A stretch of 64,000 nucleotides of DNA from Aminobacter sp. AP02 (lineage in GTDB: Bacteria > Pseudomonadota > Alphaproteobacteria > Rhizobiales > Rhizobiaceae), in assembly GCF_003148805.1 (NCBI RefSeq), contig NZ_QGGX01000009.1, forward strand, positions 124,001 through 188,000. Direction: 5' to 3'. A program made the translations under genes and the position numbers. Of this stretch, positions 41,017-50,254 are shown piece by piece. Under the pieces are notes generated by a model. It saw only the letters and a program-made list of their open reading frames with translations. It had not been told where the DNA came from and ran no database searches. The stretch's first letter is position 1. The number at the start of each line of letters is the position of its first letter.

Positions 41017-44009
41017 GCCCTCGCCGCACGCCATCGGGCGGCCGCATCGACCGGCTGCGTACCATCCGCTTCACTTTCGACGGCACCGCCTATGCCGGGC
41101 ATCAGGGCGACACGCTCGCCTCCGCCCTGCTTTCCAACGGCGTTTCGCTGTTCGGCCGATCGTTCAAGTACCATCGCCCGCGCGGCGTTCTGACAGCGGG
41201 CATCGATGAGCCCAATGCCCTGGTAACCGTGCTGCGCGGCGACGTACGCGAACCCAACATTCCGGCCACCATGGTCGAGATTTATGAGGGCCTGGTCGCC
41301 GTCAGCCAGAACCGCTTCCCTTCGCTTGCCTACGACGTCAGCGCGATCAACCAGCTTGGCGGCAAGTTCATCTCGGCCGGCTTCTACTACAAGACCTTCA
41401 TGGGTCCGGTGATCGGCCCGCTCAAGGGCACGAGATTCTGGATGCTCTGCGAAAAGATCATCCGCCGTGCTGCCGGTCTCGGCCGTGCCGGTAATGTGCC
41501 CGATCCATCCCGCTACGAGCGCATGAACGCGTTCTGTGACGTGCTCGTCGTCGGCTCAGGCCCAGCGGGACTTTCCGCAGCGCGCGAAGCAGCAACCTCG
41601 GGCGCTCGTGTCATCCTTGCCGAACTCGACCCGACTTTCGGCGGATCGGCCAACTGGTCGGGAGAGACCATCGATGGCGAACCGGCAATTGCGTGGGCGT
41701 CCGACATCGTCGGCGAACTCCGGGACCACGACAATGTCCGGCTGCTCAAGCGCACGACCGTATGGGGCTACTACGACGGCAATACGCTGGCGGCCATCGA
41801 ACGCGTCGGCGACCACAAGGCAACGCCTGCCAAGGGCGCGCCGCGCCATCGCCACTGGACCATCCGGGCCAAGAATGTCGTGCTCGCCAGCGGCGCCTTC
41901 GAGCGCCCGCTGGTATTTGCCGGTAACGACCGACCCGGCGTGATGATGGCCAGTGCCGCCATGCGCTACGCAAATCAATATGGCGTGCTGCCGGGCGACA
42001 AGATCGTAGTTTTTGCCAACAACGACAGCGCCTATTCAGCCGCTGCTACTCTCAACAAGGCCGGCGCGACCATTGTCGCCATCGCCGACCTGCGCCAGGA
42101 CGTCTCTGAAGACTGCCGCACGCTCGCTCGGGAATGCGGCGCCGAACTGCTCACCGGCCATGCGGTGATTGCGACCGAAGGCGCCAAGAAGCTTGCCGGC
42201 GTGAAGTTGGCCGCGTTTTCGATCGCCGCTGGCGTGTTGCCGGGCAACGCGCGCAAGATCGAAGCCGACTGCCTGATCGTCTCTGGCGGCTGGTCGCCGA
42301 CCATTCATCTGGCCAGCCAGGCTGGCGCGCGACCTGTCTGGGACGACGATCTGCAAGCATTCCTGCCGCCAGAGTCGGGCAACGGCTGGTATGGCGCCGG
42401 GGGTTTCAACGGCACTTTCTCGACGGCTGACGCCATTTTGGAAGGCTTTGCCGCCGGTCGAAAGGCTGCTGGCCAACCAGAGGTCGAGATTGGAACGGCT
42501 CCTGATATCGAGCCGGCAGCGCTCGATCCGCGCCCAGCGCCAGTGTTCGAGATCAAGGCGAATGGCAAGGCGTTCGTCGACTACCAGCATGACGTGACCG
42601 CCGACGACGTGCGTCTCGCCCATCTCGAAGGCTTTGTCTCGGTCGAACATCTCAAGCGCTACACCACGCTCGGCATGGCGACCGACCAGGGCAAGGGTTC
42701 GAACGTGCCCGGTCTCGCCATCATGGCCGAGGCCGTGGGCAAGCCGATCCCGGAGGTCGGCACGACCCGCTTTCGCCCACCCTACGCGCCGGTCTCAGTC
42801 GGCTCGCTTGCCGCCGAGCGCTTTGGCGACCTCAAGCCCGATCGCCTGACGCCGATGCACGACTGGCACCTCGAAAACGGCGCGACGATGTACTCGGCCG
42901 GCCTGTGGCATCGTCCAATGATTTACGGCGAGCCCGGTGAGACCGTCGAGCAGGCCTATGTAAGAGAAGCGCAAACGACCCGCCAAGCGGCGGGAATCGT
43001 CGACGTCTCGACACTCGGCAAGATCGCCGTCCAGGGTCCGGACGCAGCCGAATTCCTCGACCGGGTCTACACCAACTTGTTTTCCACGCTGCCTGTCGGC
43101 AAGGCGCGCTATGGCCTGATGCTGCGCGAAGACGGTCTGGTTTTCGACGACGGCACCACATGGCGGCTCGGCGACAATGATTTCCTGATGACGACCACGA
43201 CGGCCAACGCCGGCAAGGTCATGCAGCATCTCGAATACTTCCTCGACGTCGTATGGCCCGAGCTCAGGGTGCACCTGACCTCGGTCACCGACCAGTGGGC
43301 GGGTGCGGCGATCGGTGGGCCAAGGGCGCGTGAAATTCTCGCCGCCTGCGTCACAGGCACCAAGGTGGACAACGAGGCGTTGCCCTTCATGGGCATTGTC
43401 CACGGCGAGATTGCCGGCGCCCCCGTCCTGATCTGCCGCTTGTCCTTCTCCGGCGAGATGGCCTTCGAAGTCTATTCAGGTTCTGGCCACGGAACCCATG
43501 TCTGGGAAGCGCTCATCGAGGCGGGCGAGCCGTTCGGCATGGTGCCATACGGTCTCGAGGCATTGAGCACCATGCGCATCGAAAAGGGCCATGTGACTGG
43601 CGCCGAGATCGACGGCCGAACCTCGGCCCGCGACCTGCATCTCGGCTGGATGCTGTCGAAGAAAAAGCCCTTCATCGGCTCTGCGATGATGGACCGTGAA
43701 GGGCTTGTCGCCTCGGGCCGACTCGAACTGGTGGGGCTGATCTCGCTCGACAACCGGCCGCTCAATGGCGGCGCTCACATCGTGGCCGAGATCGACACGG
43801 ACAACCCGCATGGTTCACTTGGTCACATCACCGCTGCCTGCTTCTCGCCCGCGCTTGGCAAGTATATCGCGCTGGCGCTGGTTTCCGGGGGTAAGGCGCG
43901 CCACGGCAAGCGCGCCCATGTTTCCGATCCGCTGCGCAACCGCTTCGGGCCGGTCGAGATCGTCAGCCACCACTTCTTCGACCCCGAAGGGAAGCGCATG
44001 CATGGTTGA
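41013..44009 (+). CDS. soxA: Sarcosine oxidase alpha subunit
   Basis: A 998-aa subunit. An N-terminal ferredoxin-like fold (about 10-100) is followed by a Rossmann NAD-binding domain (from about 175, V-V-G-S-G-P-A-G-L-S) and a C-terminal GcvT-like THF-binding part (from about 610, with G-I-V-D-V-S-T-L-G-K). It channels the oxidised methyl to THF, giving methylene-THF. The length matches the family. The stop overlaps soxG by eight bases. Confidence 0.95.
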   Translation: MSPRRTPSGGRIDRLRTIRFTFDGTAYAGHQGDTLASALLSNGVSLFGRSFKYHRPRGVLTAGIDEPNALVTVLRGDVREPNIPATMVEIYEGLVAVSQNRFPSLAYDVSAINQLGGKFISAGFYYKTFMGPVIGPLKGTRFWMLCEKIIRRAAGLGRAGNVPDPSRYERMNAFCDVLVVGSGPAGLSAAREAATSGARVILAELDPTFGGSANWSGETIDGEPAIAWASDIVGELRDHDNVRLLKRTTVWGYYDGNTLAAIERVGDHKATPAKGAPRHRHWTIRAKNVVLASGAFERPLVFAGNDRPGVMMASAAMRYANQYGVLPGDKIVVFANNDSAYSAAATLNKAGATIVAIADLRQDVSEDCRTLARECGAELLTGHAVIATEGAKKLAGVKLAAFSIAAGVLPGNARKIEADCLIVSGGWSPTIHLASQAGARPVWDDDLQAFLPPESGNGWYGAGGFNGTFSTADAILEGFAAGRKAAGQPEVEIGTAPDIEPAALDPRPAPVFEIKANGKAFVDYQHDVTADDVRLAHLEGFVSVEHLKRYTTLGMATDQGKGSNVPGLAIMAEAVGKPIPEVGTTRFRPPYAPVSVGSLAAERFGDLKPDRLTPMHDWHLENGATMYSAGLWHRPMIYGEPGETVEQAYVREAQTTRQAAGIVDVSTLGKIAVQGPDAAEFLDRVYTNLFSTLPVGKARYGLMLREDGLVFDDGTTWRLGDNDFLMTTTTANAGKVMQHLEYFLDVVWPELRVHLTSVTDQWAGAAIGGPRAREILAACVTGTKVDNEALPFMGIVHGEIAGAPVLICRLSFSGEMAFEVYSGSGHGTHVWEALIEAGEPFGMVPYGLEALSTMRIEKGHVTGAEIDGRTSARDLHLGWMLSKKKPFIGSAMMDREGLVASGRLELVGLISLDNRPLNGGAHIVAEIDTDNPHGSLGHITAACFSPALGKYIALALVSGGKARHGKRAHVSDPLRNRFGPVEIVSHHFFDPEGKRMHG

Positions 44010-44589
44010 ACAGCTGTCACCGCTGGAGCCCGTATTCCGGGCCGGATCGCATGGCAATTTCGTCGATGGTATTGGCGTGACCCTCTCCGAGATCGCGCCT
44101 GGCTCCATTGTCCAGCTCGCGGCGTGGCCGGGCCAGGAAAAGAAGCTGATGGCAACGATCAACTCGGTCACCGCCCTGAAGCTCGCCGACGGCGCCGGCG
44201 CTGGCGCCTCGTCCGACCGTTATGCTGCGTTCGGTTTTGCGCCGGCCAAGTTTCTGGTTACCGACACGTCGGAGGGGCTAGCCGCGACCTTTGCCAAGGA
44301 GGTTCCCTCGGCAATCGGAACCGTGACCGACCTCTCACATGGGCGGACGGCTCTGCGCATCACGGGCGCGAAAGCGGAATGGGTCTTGGCAAAGCTTTTT
44401 GCCATAGATTTTTCGTCCGCAGCCTTTCCGCTGGGATCGGGCATCTCCACGACCCATCATGACATCTTCACCCAGATCCAGCGCAGCGGACCCGCCAGCT
44501 TCGATCTCTACGTCTTCCGCTCCTTCGCCCGATCGTTCTGGAAGATGCTGTGCCACGCTGCGGATGAGGTCGGCTACGAAGTAAGGTAA
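44002..44589 (+). CDS. soxG: Sarcosine oxidase gamma subunit
   Basis: A 195-aa GcvT-like small subunit. It contains D-L-S-H-G-R-T-A-L-R-I-T-G near 114 and F-D-L-Y-V-F-R-S-F-A-R-S-F-W near 172, both typical for SoxG. The start at 44002 overlaps the soxA stop. It is the last structural gene of the operon. Confidence 0.93.
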   Translation: MVEQLSPLEPVFRAGSHGNFVDGIGVTLSEIAPGSIVQLAAWPGQEKKLMATINSVTALKLADGAGAGASSDRYAAFGFAPAKFLVTDTSEGLAATFAKEVPSAIGTVTDLSHGRTALRITGAKAEWVLAKLFAIDFSSAAFPLGSGISTTHHDIFTQIQRSGPASFDLYVFRSFARSFWKMLCHAADEVGYEVR

Positions 44590-44681
44590 CAGCCGGGAAT
44601 GGCCATGCGGTGCTCAACGGAATAAAGTTCGCTTTGCCCTGTGCCATCGGGGCATTCTCGGTGTCGAAAGGGTGCCGGGTC

Positions 44682-45167
44682 ATGGCGAGCAACGCGTTTC
44701 GCTTCGATGAAGCGTGGGAAATCCCCGAGGCATCGCCTCAACGGGTGTGGGAAGTGCTGGCCGATCCTGGCCTGCTGCCGCTTTGGTGGGGCGACGTATA
44801 CAAGGCAGTTGAGAAGCTGACCTTTAGCCAAGAACCGACGGTCGGCGCCAAGGCAGGAGCCCGCGCCCGGGGCTTCCTGCCTTACGAGTTGAACTTTATT
44901 CTTGAAGCCGTCGAGTTGATCCCGGGAAAGGTCGTCGCCGTGAAAACGTCAGGCGATTTCGATGGCCATTGGCGGGCGGTGCTCACGCCGTTGGGTAATG
45001 GCACGCATGTGGCACTGACTTGGCAGGTTGTTGTCGAACGCCCGATCCTGCGGTTTCTCGCGCCATTGCTGCGTCCCGCATTTGCATGGAACCATCGCTG
45101 GACGACACCACGCGGCGAAGCGGGGCTGCGCCGCTATCTCGCTAAACGCGCTACCACCGACCCGTAG
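44682..45167 (+). CDS. SRPBCC-family (START-like) protein
   Basis: A 161-aa protein with the SRPBCC/polyketide-cyclase-like pattern: E-I-P-E-A-S-P-Q-R-V-W-E-V-L-A-D-P near residue 12, then a Trp-rich segment L-P-L-W-W-G-D. It likely binds a hydrophobic ligand in a deep pocket. The ligand is unknown. It lies 92 bases after soxG on the same strand. The ATG at 44682 gives the natural N-terminus. Confidence 0.78.
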   Translation: MASNAFRFDEAWEIPEASPQRVWEVLADPGLLPLWWGDVYKAVEKLTFSQEPTVGAKAGARARGFLPYELNFILEAVELIPGKVVAVKTSGDFDGHWRAVLTPLGNGTHVALTWQVVVERPILRFLAPLLRPAFAWNHRWTTPRGEAGLRRYLAKRATTDP

Positions 45168-45208
45168 GCCAGTGTCGGCGCAACAAATTGGTTGGGAGGG
45201 AGATCGGA

Positions 45209-45604
45209 ATGGAGTTCATCAATTCGCCAGAGGCCAAGGCACTAAAGCTACCGTTCAGCCAGGCGGTCCGCGTCGGCGAGGTGCTTTATCTGTCGGGCGC
45301 GCTCGGCAATCGGCCGGGATCGCTCGAACTTGTGCCCGGCGGCATGGAAGCGGAAGCGCGCCAGACGATGGAGAACATCGCAACGATGCTTGGGGAAAAC
45401 GGGCTGGGCTTCGCTGACGTGTTCAAATGCACGATCATGCTCGCCGACATGTCCAAATGGGCGGACTTCAACAAGGTCTATATCGGCTACTTCGACCCGG
45501 ATCGTTTGCCCGCACGCTCGGCGTTTGGCACGAATGGCCTCGCGCTCGGCGCGCAGGTGGAAATGGAATGCTGCGCCTATCTTGGCAAACGAACGGGCGC
45601 CTGA
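45209..45604 (+). CDS. RidA-family protein
   Basis: A 131-aa member of the RidA/YjgF/UK114 family. Members hydrolyse reactive enamine/imine intermediates from PLP enzymes and amine oxidases. It has V-L-Y-L-S-G-A-L-G near 24 and a C-terminal M-E-C-C-A-Y near 121. The Arg usually expected in the active site (R-S-A-F-G) is present at about residue 103. GGGAGGGAGATCGGA precedes the ATG. The location beside amine-oxidising genes fits imine clean-up. Confidence 0.87.
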   Translation: MEFINSPEAKALKLPFSQAVRVGEVLYLSGALGNRPGSLELVPGGMEAEARQTMENIATMLGENGLGFADVFKCTIMLADMSKWADFNKVYIGYFDPDRLPARSAFGTNGLALGAQVEMECCAYLGKRTGA

Positions 45605-45611
45605 CCTCGCC

Positions 45612-46322
45612 TCACTTCAAGAACTGAACCCATTCCTCCAAAGGCGCCCGGTCGGTGCGGAAGGTGCTCTCGGGCTTCGTCGTGTCCTCGTGGCCGAGCG
45701 CCATGCCGCAGACCACGACTTCCTCTTCGGGAATACCGAGCACAGGCCTGATCTGACGATGATAAGGTGCGAACGCCGCCTGCGGGCAGGTGTGCAGCCC
45801 CCGCGCGCGCGCTGCGATCATGATGTTCTGCAAGAACATGCCGTAGTCGATCCACGAGCCCTGGTTGAGCCTGCGGTCGATGGTGAAGATCATGCCGACA
45901 GGCGCATCGAAGAACACGAAGTTGCGGTCGTGCTGGGCGCGCATACGGTCGACGTCGCGCCGGCCGATGCCGAGCGTGCTGTAGAGCCCGAAGCCATTGG
46001 CGCGACGACGGCCGAGATATGGCTCGAAGAACTGGTCGGGATAATATTTGTATTCGTCCCACACTGCCTTTTCGGCCCGCACGCCTGAATTCAGGATGGC
46101 ATCTGCGATACGTTCCTTGACCGCTCCGGTGGTCACATAGACCTTCCAGGGCTGCATATTGGTGCCAGAGGGCGCGCGCGCGGCAACGTCGAGAATTTCC
46201 CGGATGACGCTGTCCTCGACGGGAGTCGGCAAAAAGGCGCGCACCGAACGCCGCGATATGATCGCTTCGTCGACGATTTCAGTGTCAGTCATTTCGAGCG
46301 GTCTTTGCTCAGGTGCCAGCAT
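45612..46322 (-). CDS. Nitroreductase-family FMN oxidoreductase
   Basis: A 236-aa protein. The N-terminal R-R-S-V-R-A-F motif binds FMN. A-P-S-G-T-N-M-Q-P-W is the family signature near residue 50, and the C-terminal segment contains V-V-C-G-M-A-L-G-H. The likely reaction is NAD(P)H-dependent reduction of a nitro group, quinone or flavin. It is convergent with ridA and shares the 46323-46499 region with the XRE regulator gene. Confidence 0.88.
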   Translation of the reverse strand: MLAPEQRPLEMTDTEIVDEAIISRRSVRAFLPTPVEDSVIREILDVAARAPSGTNMQPWKVYVTTGAVKERIADAILNSGVRAEKAVWDEYKYYPDQFFEPYLGRRRANGFGLYSTLGIGRRDVDRMRAQHDRNFVFFDAPVGMIFTIDRRLNQGSWIDYGMFLQNIMIAARARGLHTCPQAAFAPYHRQIRPVLGIPEEEVVVCGMALGHEDTTKPESTFRTDRAPLEEWVQFLK

Positions 46323-46438
46323 TTACGGTCCCTTGGCCTCGATATTCTTCGAAACTGCCCCCGCCTCCCGTGCCGCCAGCCTTTGCACCGTCGCCAAGAG
46401 TCCCGCAAGCGAAACTTGCTCAATTATGAAAAAGCTCT

Positions 46439-46489
46439 TGAAAATTTCACGACGATGGCATTTCATGAAATTCAATAGTGATTTTTCAC
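46439..46489. promoter_or_regulatory. Three dyads upstream of the XRE/cupin regulator gene
   Basis: TGAAA-A-TTTCA (46439-46449), TTTCATGAAA (46461-46470) and GTGA-TTTT-TCAC (46478-46489) are all symmetric. The first two share the half-site TTTCA/TGAAA. They end 11 bases before the GTG at 46500, so they are well placed as autoregulatory operators also facing the nitroreductase gene. Confidence 0.55.
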
Positions 46490-46499
46490 GAGGGTATCC

Positions 46500-47090
46500 G
46501 TGAGTCCTGCCAGCACCGTACGCAAGGAAGGCGATGTCGCCAGCGACCTGCTCGCCAACGACCTCAGGGCGCTGCGCAAGTCGCGCGGGCTGACACTTGC
46601 CGAGATCGCCCTCAAGCTCGGCCGATCGGTCGGCTGGGTCAGCCAGGTCGAGCGCGGGTTGTCGACGCCGTCGATCGGCGACCTCCGGGCCTTCGCCGAA
46701 CTGTTTGGCGTGCCCATCAGCCTGTTTTTTGCCCACGAGGCCACGAACGAGGCAGAGCGAGGCGTGATTGTCCGCTCGGGTCGTCGGCGCACGCTCGGCA
46801 GCAGCGAATCCGGCCTTGTCGAGGAACTGCTGTCGCCCGACCTCGGCGGCAGCTTCGAGATGCTGCGCTCGATCTTCGCTCCAGGCGCCGGCATGGCCAA
46901 ACCGGTGACACGTCCCACCGAAGAAGCTGGGTACGTCGTCTCGGGAAGCTTCGACATCGAGATCGACGGCACCTGGCACAGGCTTGGCGAAGGCGACAGC
47001 TTCCGCTTCGACCACAAACCGTTCCGATGGCGGAACCAGGGAAGCGTGGCGGCGGTGGTCATCTGGGTCGTGGCGCCGCCGGTCTATTGA
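46500..47090 (+). CDS. XRE-family regulator with C-terminal cupin
   Basis: A 196-aa protein. The HTH domain (about 18-75) contains L-T-L-A-E-I-A-L-K-L-G-R-S-V-G-W-V-S-Q-V-E. The cupin sensor domain covers about 105-195. This architecture is used by regulators of amine and amino acid catabolism such as PuuR. The start is GTG 46500 with GAGGG upstream. The gene ends 23 bases before the dehydrogenase it probably controls. Confidence 0.9.
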   Translation: MSPASTVRKEGDVASDLLANDLRALRKSRGLTLAEIALKLGRSVGWVSQVERGLSTPSIGDLRAFAELFGVPISLFFAHEATNEAERGVIVRSGRRRTLGSSESGLVEELLSPDLGGSFEMLRSIFAPGAGMAKPVTRPTEEAGYVVSGSFDIEIDGTWHRLGEGDSFRFDHKPFRWRNQGSVAAVVIWVVAPPVY

Positions 47091-47113
47091 TCGCGCGCAA
47101 GGAGGAACAAGAT

Positions 47114-49567
47114 ATGGCTGATTTGCCGAGTACAGCGCGCGTGGTGATCATCGGTGGAGGCGCGGTCGGCGTCTCGTCGCTCTATCACCTGGCCAAGGCA
47201 GGCTGGACAGACTGCGTACTGCTTGAAAAGAACGAACTGACCTCAGGCTCGACCTGGCACGCCGCCGGCAACGTTCCGACCTTTTCCTCGTCCTGGTCGC
47301 TGATGAACATGCAGCGCTATTCGACCGAGCTCTATCGAGGCTTGGCGGCCGAAGTCGACTACCCGATGAACTACCACGTCACCGGCTCGTTGCGCTTGGC
47401 CCATCGCAAGGAGCGCATGCAGGAATTCCAGCGCGCCAAGGGCATGGGCCGCTACCAAGGCATGGACATCGAGGTCGTCGGCGTCGACGACATCAAGGCG
47501 CGCTATCCCTTTATCGAGACGCATGACCTCAAGGGCGCGCTCTACGATCCCAACGACGGCGACATCGATCCAGCGCAACTGACCCAGGCGCTGGCCAAGG
47601 GCGCACGCGATATGGGTGCCAAGATCATCCGTTTCTGCCCAGTGATATCGGTACGCCGCGAAAACGACGAATGGATCGTTTCCACCGAGCAAGGCGAGAT
47701 CCGTTGCGAAAAGGTGGTCAACGCAGCCGGTTACCGCGCCGCCGAAGTGGGAAAGATGTTTGGCCGCGACGTGCCTATGATGGTGATGAGCCATCAATAC
47801 ATATTGTTCGACGAAATCCCCGAACTGGCAGCCTGGTCGCGCGAAGCGGGCAAAAAACTGCCGCTGCTGCGCGACGTCGACACCTCCTACTACCTGCGCC
47901 AGGAAAAGAACGGCATGAACCTCGGCCCCTATGAGCGCAACTGCCGCGCCCATTGGGCAACGCCTGACGACCAGATGCCCGCGGATTTTTCCTTCCAGCT
48001 CTACCCCGACGACCTGGAGCGGCTGGAGCACTATCTCGATGACGCCGTCCGCCGCGTGCCGATCTTGGGCACTGCCGGGGTGTCCAAGGTCATCAACGGG
48101 CCGATACCCTATGCGCCCGACGGCAACCCGCTGATCGGGCCGATGCCGGGCGTTCCCAACGCATTCGAGGCCTGCGTCTTCACCTTCGGCATCGCCCAGG
48201 CTGGTGGTGCTGGCAAGGTGCTGGCCGAATGGGTGACGCAAGGCGAAACCGAGTGGGACATGTGGTCCTGCGACCCTCGCCGCTTCACCTCGTTCGCCTC
48301 CGCTCCCGACTACGCGGTCGCCAAGGGCATGGAGGTCTACGGCCACGAATACGCCATCCACTTCCCCAGACACGCCTGGCCAGCGGCCCGCAATCGCAAG
48401 CTCTCGCCCATCCACGACCGGATCGCCGCTCTCGGCGCTCAGTTCAACGCCTACAATGGCTGGGAACGCGCTACCTGGTACGCAAAGCCGGGCGACGACC
48501 TGTCTGGGGAATCGACCCAGACTTTTGCCCGCTCAGGCCCATGGGAAAAGCGCATCCGCGAGGAATGCCTTGCCGTGCGCGATGCCGCCGGCATTCTCGA
48601 CCTGCCCGGCTTCTCGCGTTTCCGCCTGCACGGGCCAGGAGCACGCACCTGGCTCGCGACCATGATCACCGGCGTTGTCCCCAGACCAGGCAAGATCGGC
48701 CTTGGCTATTTCGCCGACAATGCCGGCCGCATCGTCACCGAGATGTCGATCCTTGCGCTGGACGACGACTATTTCGTCCTGATCACGGCAGCCGTGGCCG
48801 AATGGCACGATTTCGAGTGGCTGCGGAAACACCTGCCCGAAGCTTCTGAAATCGCCGTCGAAAACGCCACTGAAAGCTTGTCGTGCCAGATCCTTGCGGG
48901 TCCCAATACGCGCAAGATCCTGGCGGAGGTCACAGAGGCCGACTTGACGCTGCCCTGGCTTTCGCACCAGTCGTGTCACATCGCGGGACGCTGGTGCCAA
49001 CTCGTGCGCGTCTCCTTTGCCGGCGAACTCGGCTGGGAAATCCACACCAAGGTCGAGGACACGGCGGCGGTGTTCGACGCCGTCTGGGCAGCGGGCCAGA
49101 AGCACGGCTTAAAACCCTTCGGCATGTTCGCCCTCGATTCACTCAGGCTCGAAAAAGGTTATCGCGCGTGGAAGGGCGATCTTTCGACCGACTACACCAT
49201 TCTGCAAGGCGGTCTCGAGCGCTTCGTCAAATGGGACAAGCCGGAATTTCGCGGCAAGGCAGCCCTGCTCAGCGAAAAGCAGCAAGGTGTTTCGAAGCGC
49301 TTTGTCACACTCACGATCGACAAACCGGGCGACTGCGACGCGCCCTACATGTCGACGCTCTGGCACAATGGCTCAATTGTCGGTGAGACCACGTCAGGAG
49401 GATGGGGCCACAGGGTGGACAAATCGATCGCGCTGGGCATGCTGCGTGCCGATCTGGCCGTGCCGGGCGTTACCATCGAAGTCGAGATTTTCGGGGAGCG
49501 CTTCAGCGCCACGGTCCAGCAGGACAAGCCCTTGTGGGATCCCGAAAACGAAAGGCTACGCGCATAA
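47114..49567 (+). CDS. FAD/GcvT-fused dehydrogenase, dimethylglycine/sarcosine dehydrogenase family (2)
   Basis: An 817-aa protein. The FAD domain begins V-V-I-I-G-G-G-A-V-G, and the covalent-FAD histidine H49 lies in T-S-G-S-T-W-H-A-A-G. The GcvT domain starts near 440 (N-G-W-E-R-A-T-W). It shows full family architecture and length. AAGGAGGAACAAGAT precedes the ATG. The stop and the next ATG overlap as TAATG. The N-methylated substrate is unknown; the operon with an aminotransferase suggests an N-methylated amino acid or amine that leaves a primary amine product. Confidence 0.92.
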   Translation: MADLPSTARVVIIGGGAVGVSSLYHLAKAGWTDCVLLEKNELTSGSTWHAAGNVPTFSSSWSLMNMQRYSTELYRGLAAEVDYPMNYHVTGSLRLAHRKERMQEFQRAKGMGRYQGMDIEVVGVDDIKARYPFIETHDLKGALYDPNDGDIDPAQLTQALAKGARDMGAKIIRFCPVISVRRENDEWIVSTEQGEIRCEKVVNAAGYRAAEVGKMFGRDVPMMVMSHQYILFDEIPELAAWSREAGKKLPLLRDVDTSYYLRQEKNGMNLGPYERNCRAHWATPDDQMPADFSFQLYPDDLERLEHYLDDAVRRVPILGTAGVSKVINGPIPYAPDGNPLIGPMPGVPNAFEACVFTFGIAQAGGAGKVLAEWVTQGETEWDMWSCDPRRFTSFASAPDYAVAKGMEVYGHEYAIHFPRHAWPAARNRKLSPIHDRIAALGAQFNAYNGWERATWYAKPGDDLSGESTQTFARSGPWEKRIREECLAVRDAAGILDLPGFSRFRLHGPGARTWLATMITGVVPRPGKIGLGYFADNAGRIVTEMSILALDDDYFVLITAAVAEWHDFEWLRKHLPEASEIAVENATESLSCQILAGPNTRKILAEVTEADLTLPWLSHQSCHIAGRWCQLVRVSFAGELGWEIHTKVEDTAAVFDAVWAAGQKHGLKPFGMFALDSLRLEKGYRAWKGDLSTDYTILQGGLERFVKWDKPEFRGKAALLSEKQQGVSKRFVTLTIDKPGDCDAPYMSTLWHNGSIVGETTSGGWGHRVDKSIALGMLRADLAVPGVTIEVEIFGERFSATVQQDKPLWDPENERLRA

Positions 49568-50253
49568 TGTCCCTTCCCTTCCCCGATCGCGACTTTGGCG
49601 CCTTCATGTTCGACATGGACGGCACCATCCTGAGTTCGATCGCCTCCACCGAGCGCGTCTGGACCGCATGGGCGATCAAGCACGGGCTCGACGTCGAAAG
49701 CTTCCTGCCGACCATCCACGGCGTTCGCGCGTATGAGACCATTTCCCGGTTGAACCTGCCCGGCATCGACTTGATGACCGAGATCGAGGAATTGACGCAG
49801 GCCGAGTTCGACGACGTCGACGGCATTGAACCGATCCATGGCGCCTTCAACTTCCTCAACGCCCTGCCCGCCGACCGTTGGGCGATCGTGACCTCGGCGC
49901 CGCGCCGACTGGCGCTGCGCAGGCTGGAAGCCGCCGGCCTGCCCATTCCCCGCACCATGGTTACCGGCGAGGAAGTCGCCAACGGCAAGCCGGCGCCCGA
50001 CTGCTTCCTGCTCGGCGCCGAGCGGCTTGGCCAGCGGGCTCAGGATTGCCTGGTGTTCGAGGACGCGCCGGCAGGCATCCGCGCCGCCGAAGCAGCGGGC
50101 GCGAAAGTGCTGGTCATCACAGCCACGCACAATCACGCCGGCGGCACCTCGCATCCGTCTGTTCCGGGCTATGGCGCCCTGACGCCCCGCTTCGACAGCG
50201 CAAGCAGGCTGACGCTCACCGGCTTGGCGTCCTTGCAGCACGTGGGAGCCTGA
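49567..50253 (+). CDS. HAD-family hydrolase (subfamily IA, phosphoglycolate-phosphatase-like)
   Basis: A 228-aa phosphatase-like protein. Motif I is F-D-M-D-G-T (D16, D18). Motif II is V-T-S-A-P near 106. Motif III is G-K-P-A-P-D, then F-E-D-A-P-A-G-I. The substrate is unknown. It is tightly embedded in the operon (1-base overlap upstream, 1-base gap downstream), so it should act on a phosphorylated intermediate or repair by-product of this pathway. Confidence 0.88.
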   Translation: MSLPFPDRDFGAFMFDMDGTILSSIASTERVWTAWAIKHGLDVESFLPTIHGVRAYETISRLNLPGIDLMTEIEELTQAEFDDVDGIEPIHGAFNFLNALPADRWAIVTSAPRRLALRRLEAAGLPIPRTMVTGEEVANGKPAPDCFLLGAERLGQRAQDCLVFEDAPAGIRAAEAAGAKVLVITATHNHAGGTSHPSVPGYGALTPRFDSASRLTLTGLASLQHVGA

Positions 50254-50254
50254 G

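Noticed and set aside
46478-47113. N-terminal extension of the 47114 dehydrogenase by 212 codons
   Set aside because: It overlaps the whole XRE/cupin regulator in another frame. The strong AAGGAGG site and the family N-terminus place the start at 47114.
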